Assembly (NCBI GenBank): GCA_033064195.1
Contig: JARBJD010000083.1
Location: forward strand, 124,001-188,000
DNA length: 64,000 nucleotides
Reading direction: 5' to 3'
Origin: Blattamonas nauphoetae
Taxonomy: Eukaryota; Preaxostyla; Oxymonadida
Position 1 is the first letter of the stretch; each line of letters begins with the position of its first letter. This document shows, piece by piece, positions 36,491-46,592 of this stretch. The notes beneath the pieces were generated by a model that saw only the letters and a program-made list of their open reading frames with translations, was not told the origin of the DNA and did no database searches. The translations under genes and the position numbers were made by a program.

Positions 36491-38971
36491 TGTGAACTTG
36501 ATCGACGCAGGATGGAAAAGCACAATCAGCCCGTCTGACTTTCGTGTCACGCTTTTGATTTCATATATCGTGCTGGGGTTGAGTTTCTTGGTCGCTCCGG
36601 CGATGGAGACAGGAGTTGGTTCAGAAAGACCGTTCTTGCCAGTCTTGAACTCCACTTCGAAAGTGATGGCTGGGTTGGTGTTGAGGGTGACTGTGTGCAC
36701 TCCAATCGACGCTGAGCGTTGTTGGAGAGTGATCACTACGTTCTGTTCGTTCGCATCGAGAACGCACGATGCGGACACAAGCGTCGGCAGAGCTGGGAGG
36801 TTCAATTTATTGGGAACGGTCACAATGTAGCCAGGGAGGGAAGCAGCAGTGACGAGATACTGATCCAGATGGAGTTGGAGGAAACTGGTTTCCCCAATAG
36901 CGATTGAGCACGTTCCTTCAGTCGAACCAGAAAACACGAAAGGAAGGAAGCGAGCGATGTTCGGTGCATATCCCGAAGGCTCCGTTCGATCACTTGCTGA
37001 ATTGTCAGCCAACACGAGCAGTGTTCCTGTGATTGTCGTGCTCACCTTCATCGTCAGCTGGATAGTCCATTGAGCTGTTGCTTTTCCACTGACCGAGGTG
37101 AGGGAGAACGATGACCAGGGTGATGGGAGTTGGTGAGGAGAAGGAAGAGGGTTCATGACTGAGTAATACACATGCGAACCAGTCGACGTTGAATCGAGCT
37201 GATACAAGGTTTGTGTGCCTCCAGATTCGAGACCATCGACTTGATAATCAGTTCCTTTGCCAGAGGCACAGGAGCAGTTCCGGAATTGGAGAGATTGCAG
37301 ATTCACGGATTTACAAACGTGGAAAATAATGGCGCCTCCGCCAAATCCACTATTTGTCCAAGTCTGGGCACAATTGTGGAAGAGTATGTTCGAAAAGCGA
37401 GTGTTGGACGAGATCGCATCCCATTGATGCGTAAAAATCGCTCCTCCGTGTATATACGCAGAACAATCACTGAAGATGCATTGGGAGATCGATTGAGAGG
37501 CAGATAGATCAATACAGACTCCTCCGCCGTGTTGAACATAATTTTGCTTGAACGCTGACTTTGTCATGGTAAACCTGTTCATACTGGACCCTATTTGACT
37601 AACAACACCATTCCAACCATCTCCAGGTATTGAACATGATTGGAACGAACACCAGCCGATGTCAAGAGTGGCAGATGCGGTGGAAGCTGTTTCTTGGTTG
37701 ATCGCTCCACGAAAAGTCCCTTTGACACCTTTCATTGTGCAATACCGAAATGTGGCCTTCCCCGTGATTTCCTTGATATTCGTCGCAACTGAGAAGTGCT
37801 CATAAGATGTCGATGTGTCAGTGCACGATGTGAACGATGAGTTCAAGCAAAGGATCGAAGAACCAGCATTCATGTCAAGACAGGCTGTCCCGTAAAGATG
37901 GTTCGTGGTGCTCGTCACTGAGGTGGATACGAGACGCTGGGACACACTTCGTACCAGCGGCGACGAGATGTTTGGAGAGCGGCTCGTCATGTTCTGCATC
38001 TCGCTTTGGGAAAGTGTAAGGTCAACCGCCCATCGCAGTGTTTCCGTCTGATCGGCATTCCTTCGAGTGAATGCGAAGAGAGGGCCAGTTCCAACAGAAA
38101 AGGACTTCGACGAAAAGTCGAAGCCAGTTCCAAAGATGGAGAGAGTCCTGAGTTCACCTCCACAGGTTTCTGAAGATAGAGAGGGTAAAGCATCATGATC
38201 AGCAGGGAGTTTGGTGAATGCAGGGGTAAAACTGACGAGCGGGAGGATCAATTCAGACATCGAATCGTGATGACATCCCAACAGGAAAACAGAACTGCAA
38301 CGAGAATTCGCTTCGACATCGATCGAAATTGGAGATATCTCACAATTCGAGATGATTGAGCAAGACGACAGCCTCAGAGTCGATGAACAAAGTTGCCCAA
38401 TTTGAGTGTTTGAATGGCTGCAATCCAAAGTGAAACAAGACATGTCGACTGTCGAGTTGATGAGAAGGAACATTGAGGAGACTAGTTGGGATTTCGATGC
38501 TTCGTTTCGTCTCGATCCATCCATCGAATTGCCTGAGCTCCCGAACACTGATGTCGAATGGAAAAGATATGATTTGTCTCCCTGAAGATGTATACTATCT
38601 GATATGATCGGAATCAGCGAGGCATGGAACAGCCCAGGAGCGATTTTGATCAAACGAGTAGATTTCTCCTGGTTGTTTTGTTCTGGTGCATGATTCCCTC
38701 CAATCGAGAACTCATGTACTTGAGTGCCGGTACACTCATGGGTTGATGAAAGGATTGCAAGGATGCTTATCAGGGTGAACATTTTTTTGCTTCGTTGATT
38801 CCCGCTTCACGTGAGGAACGTATAATGGCAGGATCTATTCCCTCATGCCTTGCATGCCCAGAGTCCACACATCACTTCTGTTTTGGAGAGTCCGTATCGG
38901 AGGAATCATTCGTTTTGGGCCTGTTGATCAACCGAGTCTTTCCATCATCTCAAGTGAAGCAATTCATGTTC

Positions 38972-39163
38972 TCATTTCATCAGAGGCTTGAAATACTTCG
39001 AGGATAGAGCGAGAACAGCGAGAAGGGCAAAAACAACAGATACAACGGTCCAGACGTCTTCCTCGTTTTCGATGAGTGGATCTGATGTTCTCGTCGTTGA
39101 GAACTTCAGGAGAGGAGGTTCATTTTGACTTTGATTCCAAAAAAGAGGACGAGTCTTTCATGA
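38972..39163 (-). pseudogene. C-terminal remnant of a surface membrane protein
   Basis: A minus-strand frame without a start reads from about 39163 to the stop at 38972. It runs through a polar segment (NQSQNEPPLLKFST), then an acidic linker and a TM helix (VWTVVSVVFALLAVLAL) and ends in a short basic tail. This is how a membrane-anchored surface protein ends. Its upstream half overlaps the dispersed 97 bp repeat. The remainder of the 38783-39281 interval holds nothing recognisable. Confidence 0.4.
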
Positions 39164-39205
39164 GTACATAAGATTGGGAAGAAGGTGAACAACAACATGA
39201 AAACA
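39109..39205 (+). repeat. 97 bp dispersed repeat, copy 2
   Basis: Direct-orientation match to 28107-28203 with only a few differences (for example TGAGTACATAAG against TGGGAACATAAG). It lies just downstream of the beta-helix gene 39282-44861. Confidence 0.85.
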
Positions 39206-39281
39206 AACCTTCCTCAGACCAGATCTTATTTAAGATGATTGTGAACCAAACGGCAAAATGAATGAAAACTGTTTGTAAAAA

Positions 39282-42200
39282 TCAGCTTGAACTTCCCATC
39301 CGACTCTCACTTCCGCTTCCTTCTGAACCACCCCGCTTCTTCTTTGTGGTCCCCTTTGATTGATTCCTCCGGGATTTCGGACTATGCTTCGACGAGGATT
39401 GTGATGTCGAATCAAGAATCTCTGACGACGAGTTCTCCATCCAAGTGTCCAACTGAGAACTCGAGCTGCTCTCTCTGTCTCTCGTGTTTTCAACAGGCAT
39501 CTGTTCCAGTGTCTGTTTCACAATGTTCGAATAATGACTTCTCGTGTTTGGCTGAGTATGCCCATCAGACTTCTGGCGGGTGTACACGTGTTTGTTCTGA
39601 GTTGGAGCGTGTGGGTCGTTCAAAAGTTGCAGACGTGATGTGCCAGAATTGATGAAAAGGTTCTTGTGAATGCTGTCGCTGTCAGTCTGTCCCAGCCCTC
39701 CATCTGGAAGGATGAAGCGAGGCAGTCGAGAGAGTCTCTGAGGCTTTGACGAGTAGCGCTTTCGGAAACAGAAAAGAACTGGGAGCGATGGGAAACAGAA
39801 AAGGAAGTTGAGAACGACAGGCAGTGCCACGAGGAATGCGAGAGAGAGCAGAGCGATGTGCCACGGAGTCAGAGCTTGTACGTATTGGAGAGAGTGAATG
39901 CGATCGCTTCCGCTGATTTGGTATTCAAAATACTGTCTCTGTTCATACTGATATTTGACTTGAAGTTTTTGGTTCAAATTGCGAGGAACGGACTCTTGAA
40001 AGATGAACCCAATTTTTTGACCCCTGGCCGTTGCACATTCATCGAATTCCAACCCCTTGATTGAGAAATCGGACAAAGGAGACGAGAAATTGACGAGAAC
40101 AGTTCCGAATGAGTTGTTGGTGTTTGGGTAGAGCCTTTTCAAGATTCCGTTTTGAAAATGGACCGTCCACTTCTCACCGACGTCAAACTTGACAAAACCT
40201 CCACAAATGCGCACTTGTGATGTGTCTGAGCTGGGTTGTTCGCAGTATGACGATGTCATGTTCAAATCATGGAGATGGAGAATCGCATAGTCAAGTCCTT
40301 CGTCGACAGAGGGAGGGAGGTTTTGAGGAGATTTGCATTCGATCCACAGGAGGTGAGTGTTGTGTGTGTCGGTTGATGTCACATGTCCAGACCTGATTTG
40401 AATGGATGATATATTCACAGTATTCCACACAACAAAATGGACAAGTGTACCAATTGCATGACACTTATCAATCGTTGTGTTCACTACAGTCATGTCCCAT
40501 CCCTTGTCCACTGTCACTTCCAGCATCTTGCCAGTGAATGGTTGGTTTGGATCAATCGAGAGCTCGTGGGCTTTCGTGTATTTGTGAATCTCAATGTCTT
40601 TGAACGAGACATTGTATAATCGAATTAATCCGGAGATGTCTTGATTAGTCTGTGATTGGTGATCAGCTTGGATTGTATCCAGAGAAATGTTCTGTGTGAC
40701 TGAAAGGTCGATAACAGAAAAGGTGATCCCTGCCATATTGACAGTATTTCCTGACTCCACAGAGACTTTGACGAGGATAACTTGTGTTTTGATGTGTTGG
40801 AAGGTGCAATCCACCAAATCGACATTCGATTTGGTTGCTTCCAAAAAGATAACGTTGATAGCTCCTGCGAACGATGATTGCTGGAAAGTGACAGAGTCGA
40901 CTATCAGATGGGCCTTCGTGGTTTTGATCAACGGGTGACACTCGACATCACCTGTGATGCTGTGAGGAGCAACAATTGCGAGGTGGTGGATGGTCATGCG
41001 ATAGTCACATTTGAACACAGGTTCGAACTCCAGTCGCTCCATGCCGATCGAGAGTGTTGCATTGGTATCGATCCCGGTAAATTCGTGACACATCGAGTCG
41101 TTGATGGGAGCTGTGTTTTGTGCGTAGTCCATCAGATGCAGTTTTCGTGTTTTATTATTTCGGAGGGGGATTGTGGTTGATATGAACTTGATCGTTTTGC
41201 AGGGAGTGTCGAAGTCACCGCAATCAATCGAATCACTTCCGTTGACTGGGCTGACGTGATACTCGTCCTTTTCGTCGATGATGAGAGAGAATATGTGCTC
41301 TTCATTTGGAGCGTTGATCATGTGCGAATTCCATTCGATTCCCGGATACGGTGCAGGGAATGACTGTCTCAACCATTCTGAATGATTTTGACTGTCTGGG
41401 AAACTGATTGATACAATCGTCCCGTTCTCGTCAGCATGAGCGAGGGAGGAGTAATCGTTATTACGGACTTTGACGTCTACTTCGATGCTGGTCACGTTGA
41501 GGGTGATGAGATGGTATGTTTCATCGTCCGATGAAGTGAGACGGTGGAATGAACAATTCACAACTTTCAACGATCCATTCGGTCCGACGGTCGATGAACA
41601 GAATGAGCTGTTCCGACTGACCTCGCTTTCACGGAGAGAGCAATTGTGGATGAGAACAGAATTGTTGGCTATGACGTTGCTGTCCAACAGAGATACATCT
41701 TCCGAGACAGTGACCTTCCAGAAGTCAATCTGGATGTCTGACGAAGAGTTCTGAAGTGACACCAACGGGGCGGATATGACAAGCGAATCAGAACCAGTGA
41801 ACCTCATGTCGGTGATGTTCAATTGACTTCTGGTTGCCACAAACAGAGAAACAGTCAAAGCTCTCGAGATGTCCGATGCGAAATCATCAAAACAGATTGT
41901 GTAGTCTGTATCGTCGATGATGAGTGTGGAGTCCAGACACGTGAAGTAGTGTCCATGAGGGAGTTTGTCAATGTGGAAGATAACTTTCTTGACTGTGAGG
42001 AAACTCTCGTTTCGAACGATGAATGATGATGCTTCGTTGGATATCTCCAACGTGGTGTGTTTTTGTCCGAGAATTGTCATCGTTTTCTTGATGCATTCCA
42101 CTCCTTTTTCGCAGAACAGGCCTGATGGACGAAGAAAAAAATCGTTTGTGGCGTTTCCTTGGAGATTCATGGCCATCAAGAACGTTTTGCAGAGATTGCT

Positions 42201-44861
42201 GGGACTCGTTCCACATCCAATCGAGTCGTTCCCGATAGGATCAAGATAGAGATCGGGGATGTTTTCATTCGTCTCCAGGGGTTCATTGTTCATGACAATC
42301 TGTGGGTATCTCGATGCAAAACGGGTGTCCACACATGACAGATTGGTGATGTTTGTACTGGTAATATCGTTTCCATATTGCGAAGCGTTGATAAAGTTGT
42401 TTTGTCGATGCCGGTTGTTTCTGAAGAATGAATCTTCGATTTTGACTGTGAAGAGGGTTGGCCCGTCAAGCAAAACCAAAATGCAGCCAGATTTGCTCCC
42501 TTCATTGTCGCAGAACGAGCAGTGTTTCACGACGAGTTTGACTCTCGCACAGACGTTGATGAGTGATCCATGTGAAACACTGCATTGTTGGAACAGGCAA
42601 TTTTCAATCAAGTTATCTGCATTGTGAAAGTAGTTGAGAAGAAACGGGTTCTGCTCTGATGGAACACTCACATTCTCGAAGGTACAGGAGGACAATGTTG
42701 GGATGGAATCGAAGAAGAGAGTTGCAGCATCACTTAAGACGACATTCTTCAGTTCTGAATTCGAGAATAAGCACACAGAAGCACTCACGTTGAAGAAGCA
42801 AGCCTGGATGAAGGTATCTTCATGGATTATGAGGGTCACTGAAACCTTGTTTTCCTTTGAGTGAGTGTTGTCCATCGAGAAGAGTGTGATTGGATGTGGA
42901 TGTGGTTCTCGAACTTTGAACCTGAGGTCGACAAACTCGGCAGCCGCAAAACTCATCTGAAAGAAAGAGATTTCCGCTGGATTCATCTGGAATGAGAGAT
43001 GTTCCAGGCGAATATGTGATGAGGATGCAATGAAGAACAGTGCACTTGTGGATGTGTCCGATTGAGTCAGTGTGGGATAGAAGTAGATGCCAAAATCTGA
43101 CTTGATCGATGTACAGAGCGGGTTGATTTCAATGGGCGTCTCCACAGTGAGGTTGCTCTCACAGTGCAAGGTGTAGGGAAGTCTGTCTCTGAATTTGAAG
43201 AGATAATTCATTGTCTGGCAGGACACCATCTTCGTCGAACAATAAGGTGTATCGGATCCTGTGACCACGACGTAGATATCTTTGTTTCCACGGCTGAGAT
43301 GGAGAGGTTCAGTTCCAGCGAGAATTGTCGAATAGGTCGATGACGAGAAATCAGTCGATGTTCCATCATTTGCGGAATGAAACGATGTGGAATTTGTCAA
43401 ATTCAGCACAAATCCATCTCCACCTGGGTTGGTGACAAAGAAGCCGTTCTCTTGAAAATCATAGAATGTGAGGTTGTCGACAGGTGCGAAAATGGATTGG
43501 TTGACTGTTTGGTTTTTGGGATGGCCAGTGATGACAAATGTGGACTTCTTCAACGAGAGAGATGTGTTCTGAGAGACGACGATAAGAGATCCACTCGTGT
43601 TGCTGATGGAGATAAGCTGAGACGAGAGAAAGGAGAGGTGTCTTCCTGTGAAGTCAATCATTTGAGGAGAATATAGCTCAAACTTGAAGATGACTCGATT
43701 GAGGATGAGATTCGAGACCCTGACATGTAACGCTGCTGCTGTTGGAGAGGGAATTGTGTTGCTTGCTCTGACAACATCGAATGAGATGAATGAGCGCGAA
43801 TTGGTACTGGTTAAATACAAGATTCCACCAGCAGTTGCTTTGAAATCCGTGAAGGAGGTGTAATAACAAGTGAATCTGATGTCGGAGCAGTCGATGAAGA
43901 TACATCCGCCTTTCTCAGCGGAACAATTCGTGAAAGAACACGAGCTGACGTCTAACACAATGGAAGGAGTGGAACCAGATGGTGACTGTGCATGGATCGC
44001 TCCCCCATTTGCGTCGGATGTGCAATTCGTGAAAGAACAATACAGAAAAGTTGTATTGGAATCTGTCAGATTTACTGTGGTTTTAAAATCTTTATTTCTG
44101 TAATAGGCGTTGCTGTATGTTGTATTCAATGAGTAGAACAATGGAGTGGAAGAAAATGGAGCAACGATGGTTCCATCCAAGGCGTTTTCTAAACAATTGA
44201 AATCACATCCGATGATTTTTGTACAAGTGATGGTTGTCATCAAATACAAAGTAGAGAGAGAGTATGATGTAATATTATGTAAATTCAGCAGAATGATCGA
44301 CGAATCAACAGAAGCTCCCGAGAGGAGCGGGGTGCCTGTGGAGATCTTGAAATTCGACAAGGAACTCGATTTCATCGATAAATAAACTTCAAGACTGTGG
44401 CTGGCAATCAGACTCGGAATGGTCCCTGTTTTGGAGTCGAGAGTGATTTCGTCCAGATTGATGTGCGAAGAATACCCAATAAATGGTGATTCAATCGACG
44501 GAAAAAGCAAGCAATTCTTCAAAAAGATATTTGATGAGAGTAGTTTCGCAAAGATTTCGGAGGGATAAAGCCCAAATGAGTGAAAGGAGACCGAACTGTT
44601 TGTGAGGAAGAAAAGACCATTCTTTGACAGAGTAATCAATCTCATGGTTGAGTCAGAATTAAAGGACAATGTTGTTGTTTCCAAAAGCACATTGTCATCT
44701 ACCAATCGGTCTGAGTTTATCGTGAAATGGTGAGGGAGGTCAGGTGGAAGAGGGGTTTCGAGAGAGATGGGGTGCATGGATAAAATCTGAATATTCTGGG
44801 GTAATAAACACGATGCGGACGACAGAAAAATCCCCAAGAACAGAAATGGATTGAACCACAT
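39282..44861 (-). CDS. Beta-helix membrane protein without kinase domain
   Basis: The frame opens at 44903, but the Met at 44861 starts directly with a signal peptide (MWFNPFLFLGIFLSSASC) and is preferred, giving 1,859 residues without introns. The ectodomain is Asn/Ser/Thr-rich with many N-glycosylation sites and short repeats of the polymorphic beta-helix type (CSFTNCTSDANGGAIHAQ). Three phrases near residues 535, 875 and 1205, such as GNDSIGCG...LCKT and GSDSIDCGDFDTPCKT, recur about every 335 residues and probably begin successive beta-helix units. A TM segment lies near residues 1665-1700 (IALLSLAFLVALPVVLNFLF), followed by a serine-rich basic tail of about 155 residues. Such proteins are thought to be exposed at the cell surface; the ligand is unknown. 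No kinase lobe is present, unlike its two neighbours. Confidence 0.82.
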   Translation of the reverse strand: MWFNPFLFLGIFLSSASCLLPQNIQILSMHPISLETPLPPDLPHHFTINSDRLVDDNVLLETTTLSFNSDSTMRLITLSKNGLFFLTNSSVSFHSFGLYPSEIFAKLLSSNIFLKNCLLFPSIESPFIGYSSHINLDEITLDSKTGTIPSLIASHSLEVYLSMKSSSLSNFKISTGTPLLSGASVDSSIILLNLHNITSYSLSTLYLMTTITCTKIIGCDFNCLENALDGTIVAPFSSTPLFYSLNTTYSNAYYRNKDFKTTVNLTDSNTTFLYCSFTNCTSDANGGAIHAQSPSGSTPSIVLDVSSCSFTNCSAEKGGCIFIDCSDIRFTCYYTSFTDFKATAGGILYLTSTNSRSFISFDVVRASNTIPSPTAAALHVRVSNLILNRVIFKFELYSPQMIDFTGRHLSFLSSQLISISNTSGSLIVVSQNTSLSLKKSTFVITGHPKNQTVNQSIFAPVDNLTFYDFQENGFFVTNPGGDGFVLNLTNSTSFHSANDGTSTDFSSSTYSTILAGTEPLHLSRGNKDIYVVVTGSDTPYCSTKMVSCQTMNYLFKFRDRLPYTLHCESNLTVETPIEINPLCTSIKSDFGIYFYPTLTQSDTSTSALFFIASSSHIRLEHLSFQMNPAEISFFQMSFAAAEFVDLRFKVREPHPHPITLFSMDNTHSKENKVSVTLIIHEDTFIQACFFNVSASVCLFSNSELKNVVLSDAATLFFDSIPTLSSCTFENVSVPSEQNPFLLNYFHNADNLIENCLFQQCSVSHGSLINVCARVKLVVKHCSFCDNEGSKSGCILVLLDGPTLFTVKIEDSFFRNNRHRQNNFINASQYGNDITSTNITNLSCVDTRFASRYPQIVMNNEPLETNENIPDLYLDPIGNDSIGCGTSPSNLCKTFLMAMNLQGNATNDFFLRPSGLFCEKGVECIKKTMTILGQKHTTLEISNEASSFIVRNESFLTVKKVIFHIDKLPHGHYFTCLDSTLIIDDTDYTICFDDFASDISRALTVSLFVATRSQLNITDMRFTGSDSLVISAPLVSLQNSSSDIQIDFWKVTVSEDVSLLDSNVIANNSVLIHNCSLRESEVSRNSSFCSSTVGPNGSLKVVNCSFHRLTSSDDETYHLITLNVTSIEVDVKVRNNDYSSLAHADENGTIVSISFPDSQNHSEWLRQSFPAPYPGIEWNSHMINAPNEEHIFSLIIDEKDEYHVSPVNGSDSIDCGDFDTPCKTIKFISTTIPLRNNKTRKLHLMDYAQNTAPINDSMCHEFTGIDTNATLSIGMERLEFEPVFKCDYRMTIHHLAIVAPHSITGDVECHPLIKTTKAHLIVDSVTFQQSSFAGAINVIFLEATKSNVDLVDCTFQHIKTQVILVKVSVESGNTVNMAGITFSVIDLSVTQNISLDTIQADHQSQTNQDISGLIRLYNVSFKDIEIHKYTKAHELSIDPNQPFTGKMLEVTVDKGWDMTVVNTTIDKCHAIGTLVHFVVWNTVNISSIQIRSGHVTSTDTHNTHLLWIECKSPQNLPPSVDEGLDYAILHLHDLNMTSSYCEQPSSDTSQVRICGGFVKFDVGEKWTVHFQNGILKRLYPNTNNSFGTVLVNFSSPLSDFSIKGLEFDECATARGQKIGFIFQESVPRNLNQKLQVKYQYEQRQYFEYQISGSDRIHSLQYVQALTPWHIALLSLAFLVALPVVLNFLFCFPSLPVLFCFRKRYSSKPQRLSRLPRFILPDGGLGQTDSDSIHKNLFINSGTSRLQLLNDPHAPTQNKHVYTRQKSDGHTQPNTRSHYSNIVKQTLEQMPVENTRDRESSSSSQLDTWMENSSSEILDSTSQSSSKHSPKSRRNQSKGTTKKKRGGSEGSGSESRMGSSS

Positions 44862-45038
44862 TGCATCACAAATCAATGGGGGTGATCGCGATTGAAAGTC
44901 CATTAGTTTTTATCTTTGCACATTGTCACGTTTGTCCAATAAAAATTGCCAGAAAACGAATAGTCGAGAGATGTTTTTCTGTGAGAATTCAAAACATAAC
45001 TGCAGATTTCCGTTAAGAGAGGTGAAAATTAAGACGTC

Positions 45039-46556
45039 GAGATGACATGACGATTTCAAGAAGTGAAGCGAAGAGTGTGGGAAAAAGAAAGCTTTTTGGG
45101 GTGAATGGTGCTTGTAATTGGCTAATTCAGATACGAGCACACCTGCTTTTCTCCTTTCAGTGTTGGCTTTGCTGTGAAAGAGAGAGATTTAATTGTTACA
45201 GAAGTAAAGGGACTGAGAAGAGTGATCACAAATCGGAACGGCAGCGAGAGATTGACGAAAACATCAGGATGCACTTCTCCGCCAGTCATAAGTTTGAAAA
45301 TGCGTCGTCCGTTCCGACAATCTGCTTCGAGAACGAACGCTTTAGCATCGTATTTTTTTGGTATTGTGCTTCTCCAACATGCTGGACATGGTTTTTCATA
45401 TAAAGGATCGCTGTGTGTTCCGGCGTCGACGAAATGGGCAGGCACGGCTCCGAAACGATATCCATCGAAATAATTGTTGGTTGTAAATGACAGCTGGGCG
45501 ACATCGGATGAGATGATGGGAGAAAAGAGGGTTTTGGGGACGAAGTTCGTCCTGTAGTTCCATGGAGTGTACTGAAGTTTGAAAGTGTTTCCAGTTTTGA
45601 TGATGAAGTCCTCGTCGTAGATTTCAATCGCATCTGCCCCTATTTTGGACAATTTTTGGAGCCGAGATTGTTGGAGAATGTTAAAACTCCGTAGTTCATC
45701 GACACTCCTCGGAATCGATTCAAACTTCATCAGTCGTCTGTTTATTATTCCGAACTGTTCTGCCATATGCTTTGCCATGTTGGATATTGTTGTGCGAAGT
45801 TCGTCAATTTGTTCGTTCAGGTCATTCGGTGGTTTTCCCATCGTCGACGTTTTTTGATGAGAGTTGAGGTGACGATGTTCTATTGCTTGCATCTCACGTG
45901 ACCCAAGAGTAGTTTGAATCAATGCTAACAAATTGGATGCAATGCTCTGAGGGACAACGGCAATTGAGGAACGGAGGAAAAACAAAAAACCGTCAGTCCA
46001 ACTGAGCTATGAGACGAGACAATGTCAGAGAGGACGGATACAAGGCCGCATGATTCAGCGATCGTGCAACGAGTCGATAGTTCATCAAGATCTGACGGGA
46101 AGAGACAACAAGAGATGAGAAGTGAGTTGAACGACAAAACACTCATGGACTCATCGAGAAAGAAAGCATTGATATGATGAGACACCATAAAAGAGATAAG
46201 GGATATTCATTGAATATCAAACCTGATTCCAAAACTGTCCGAATCTGAGAAAGAATAGTCAAAGTCTCTTTTTGTGAACAATTCCGAAGCGATGAACAAT
46301 AATCCCTCATCACTTCTTCCTGGATCCACATATAGAACAGACAATAGAAATGAGGAATCAAGGACATTCATGCAAAATGTAGCGGAAGAAGAAAAGAACA
46401 CAACGATGAAGAGAGTGGAGGTGAAGACACACAATATCAATGGATTTTGTTGTGGAGAGAGACTTTTGATCATCTGGGAGAGGGGTGGAAGTCGATTGAA
46501 TAGGTTGCGTGGACAAACGAGTGAACATCTGAACGATCAATCCCCCACAACTTGTT
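45039..46556 (+). repeat. Segmental duplication, copy 2 (about 1.5 kb)
   Basis: Direct copy of 26582-28096. It ends only 36 bp before the ATG of the surface pseudokinase gene at 46593 and begins about 180 bp upstream of the beta-helix gene that starts at 44861, so it fills the space between two divergent surface genes. Confidence 0.9.
45122..46367 (-). CDS. ARM / SPRY-like protein, second duplicated paralogue
   Basis: Same structure as the gene at 26665-27907, with introns at matching places; the last one is 44 nt (45947-45990, donor GTTTTT). The SPRY-like part is the best conserved at its start (IIKTGNTFKLQYTPWNYRTN is unchanged), while the coiled-coil linker and the middle of the SPRY part have diverged, for example FGAVPAHFVDAGTHSD. 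The frame is open in both copies, which suggests that both have been kept as coding sequence. Start and possible 5' exon are as uncertain as in the other copy. Function unknown; the folds suggest protein binding. Confidence 0.58.
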
Positions 46557-46592
46557 CTAACTCACGCATCACTCCACCATCCCGAACCTGGG

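Larger units (their letters stand above)
29832..38782 (-). pseudogene. Secreted/membrane beta-helix, Ig-like-repeat pseudokinase gene, cut by an insert
   Basis: Two open frames (38782 down to the insert, and from the insert to 29832) form one gene of about 2,650 residues. A signal peptide (MFTLISILAILSS) is followed by a beta-helix region with short polar repeats (GGGVCIDL, DCSAYIHGGAIF), then about 12 modules of some 100 residues each opening with a phrase like EPTRLM and ending FTTP. A second helix unit follows (CGEITRPCSSVDDAW). One TM helix (VIPVICASVALLLFIIVLAVIL) leads to a cytosolic part with an APE-type motif RWRAPEAA and kinase C-lobe helices (AAVFSLGLILFEIETETMPF). The glycine loop, HRD and DFG are not seen, so it is probably a pseudokinase. 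The 1 kb insert at 31798-32805 is flanked by TA; leaving out the insert and one TA gives GGMVVTVKNGDI in frame, so the host gene was otherwise whole. No introns are seen. Confidence 0.8.
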
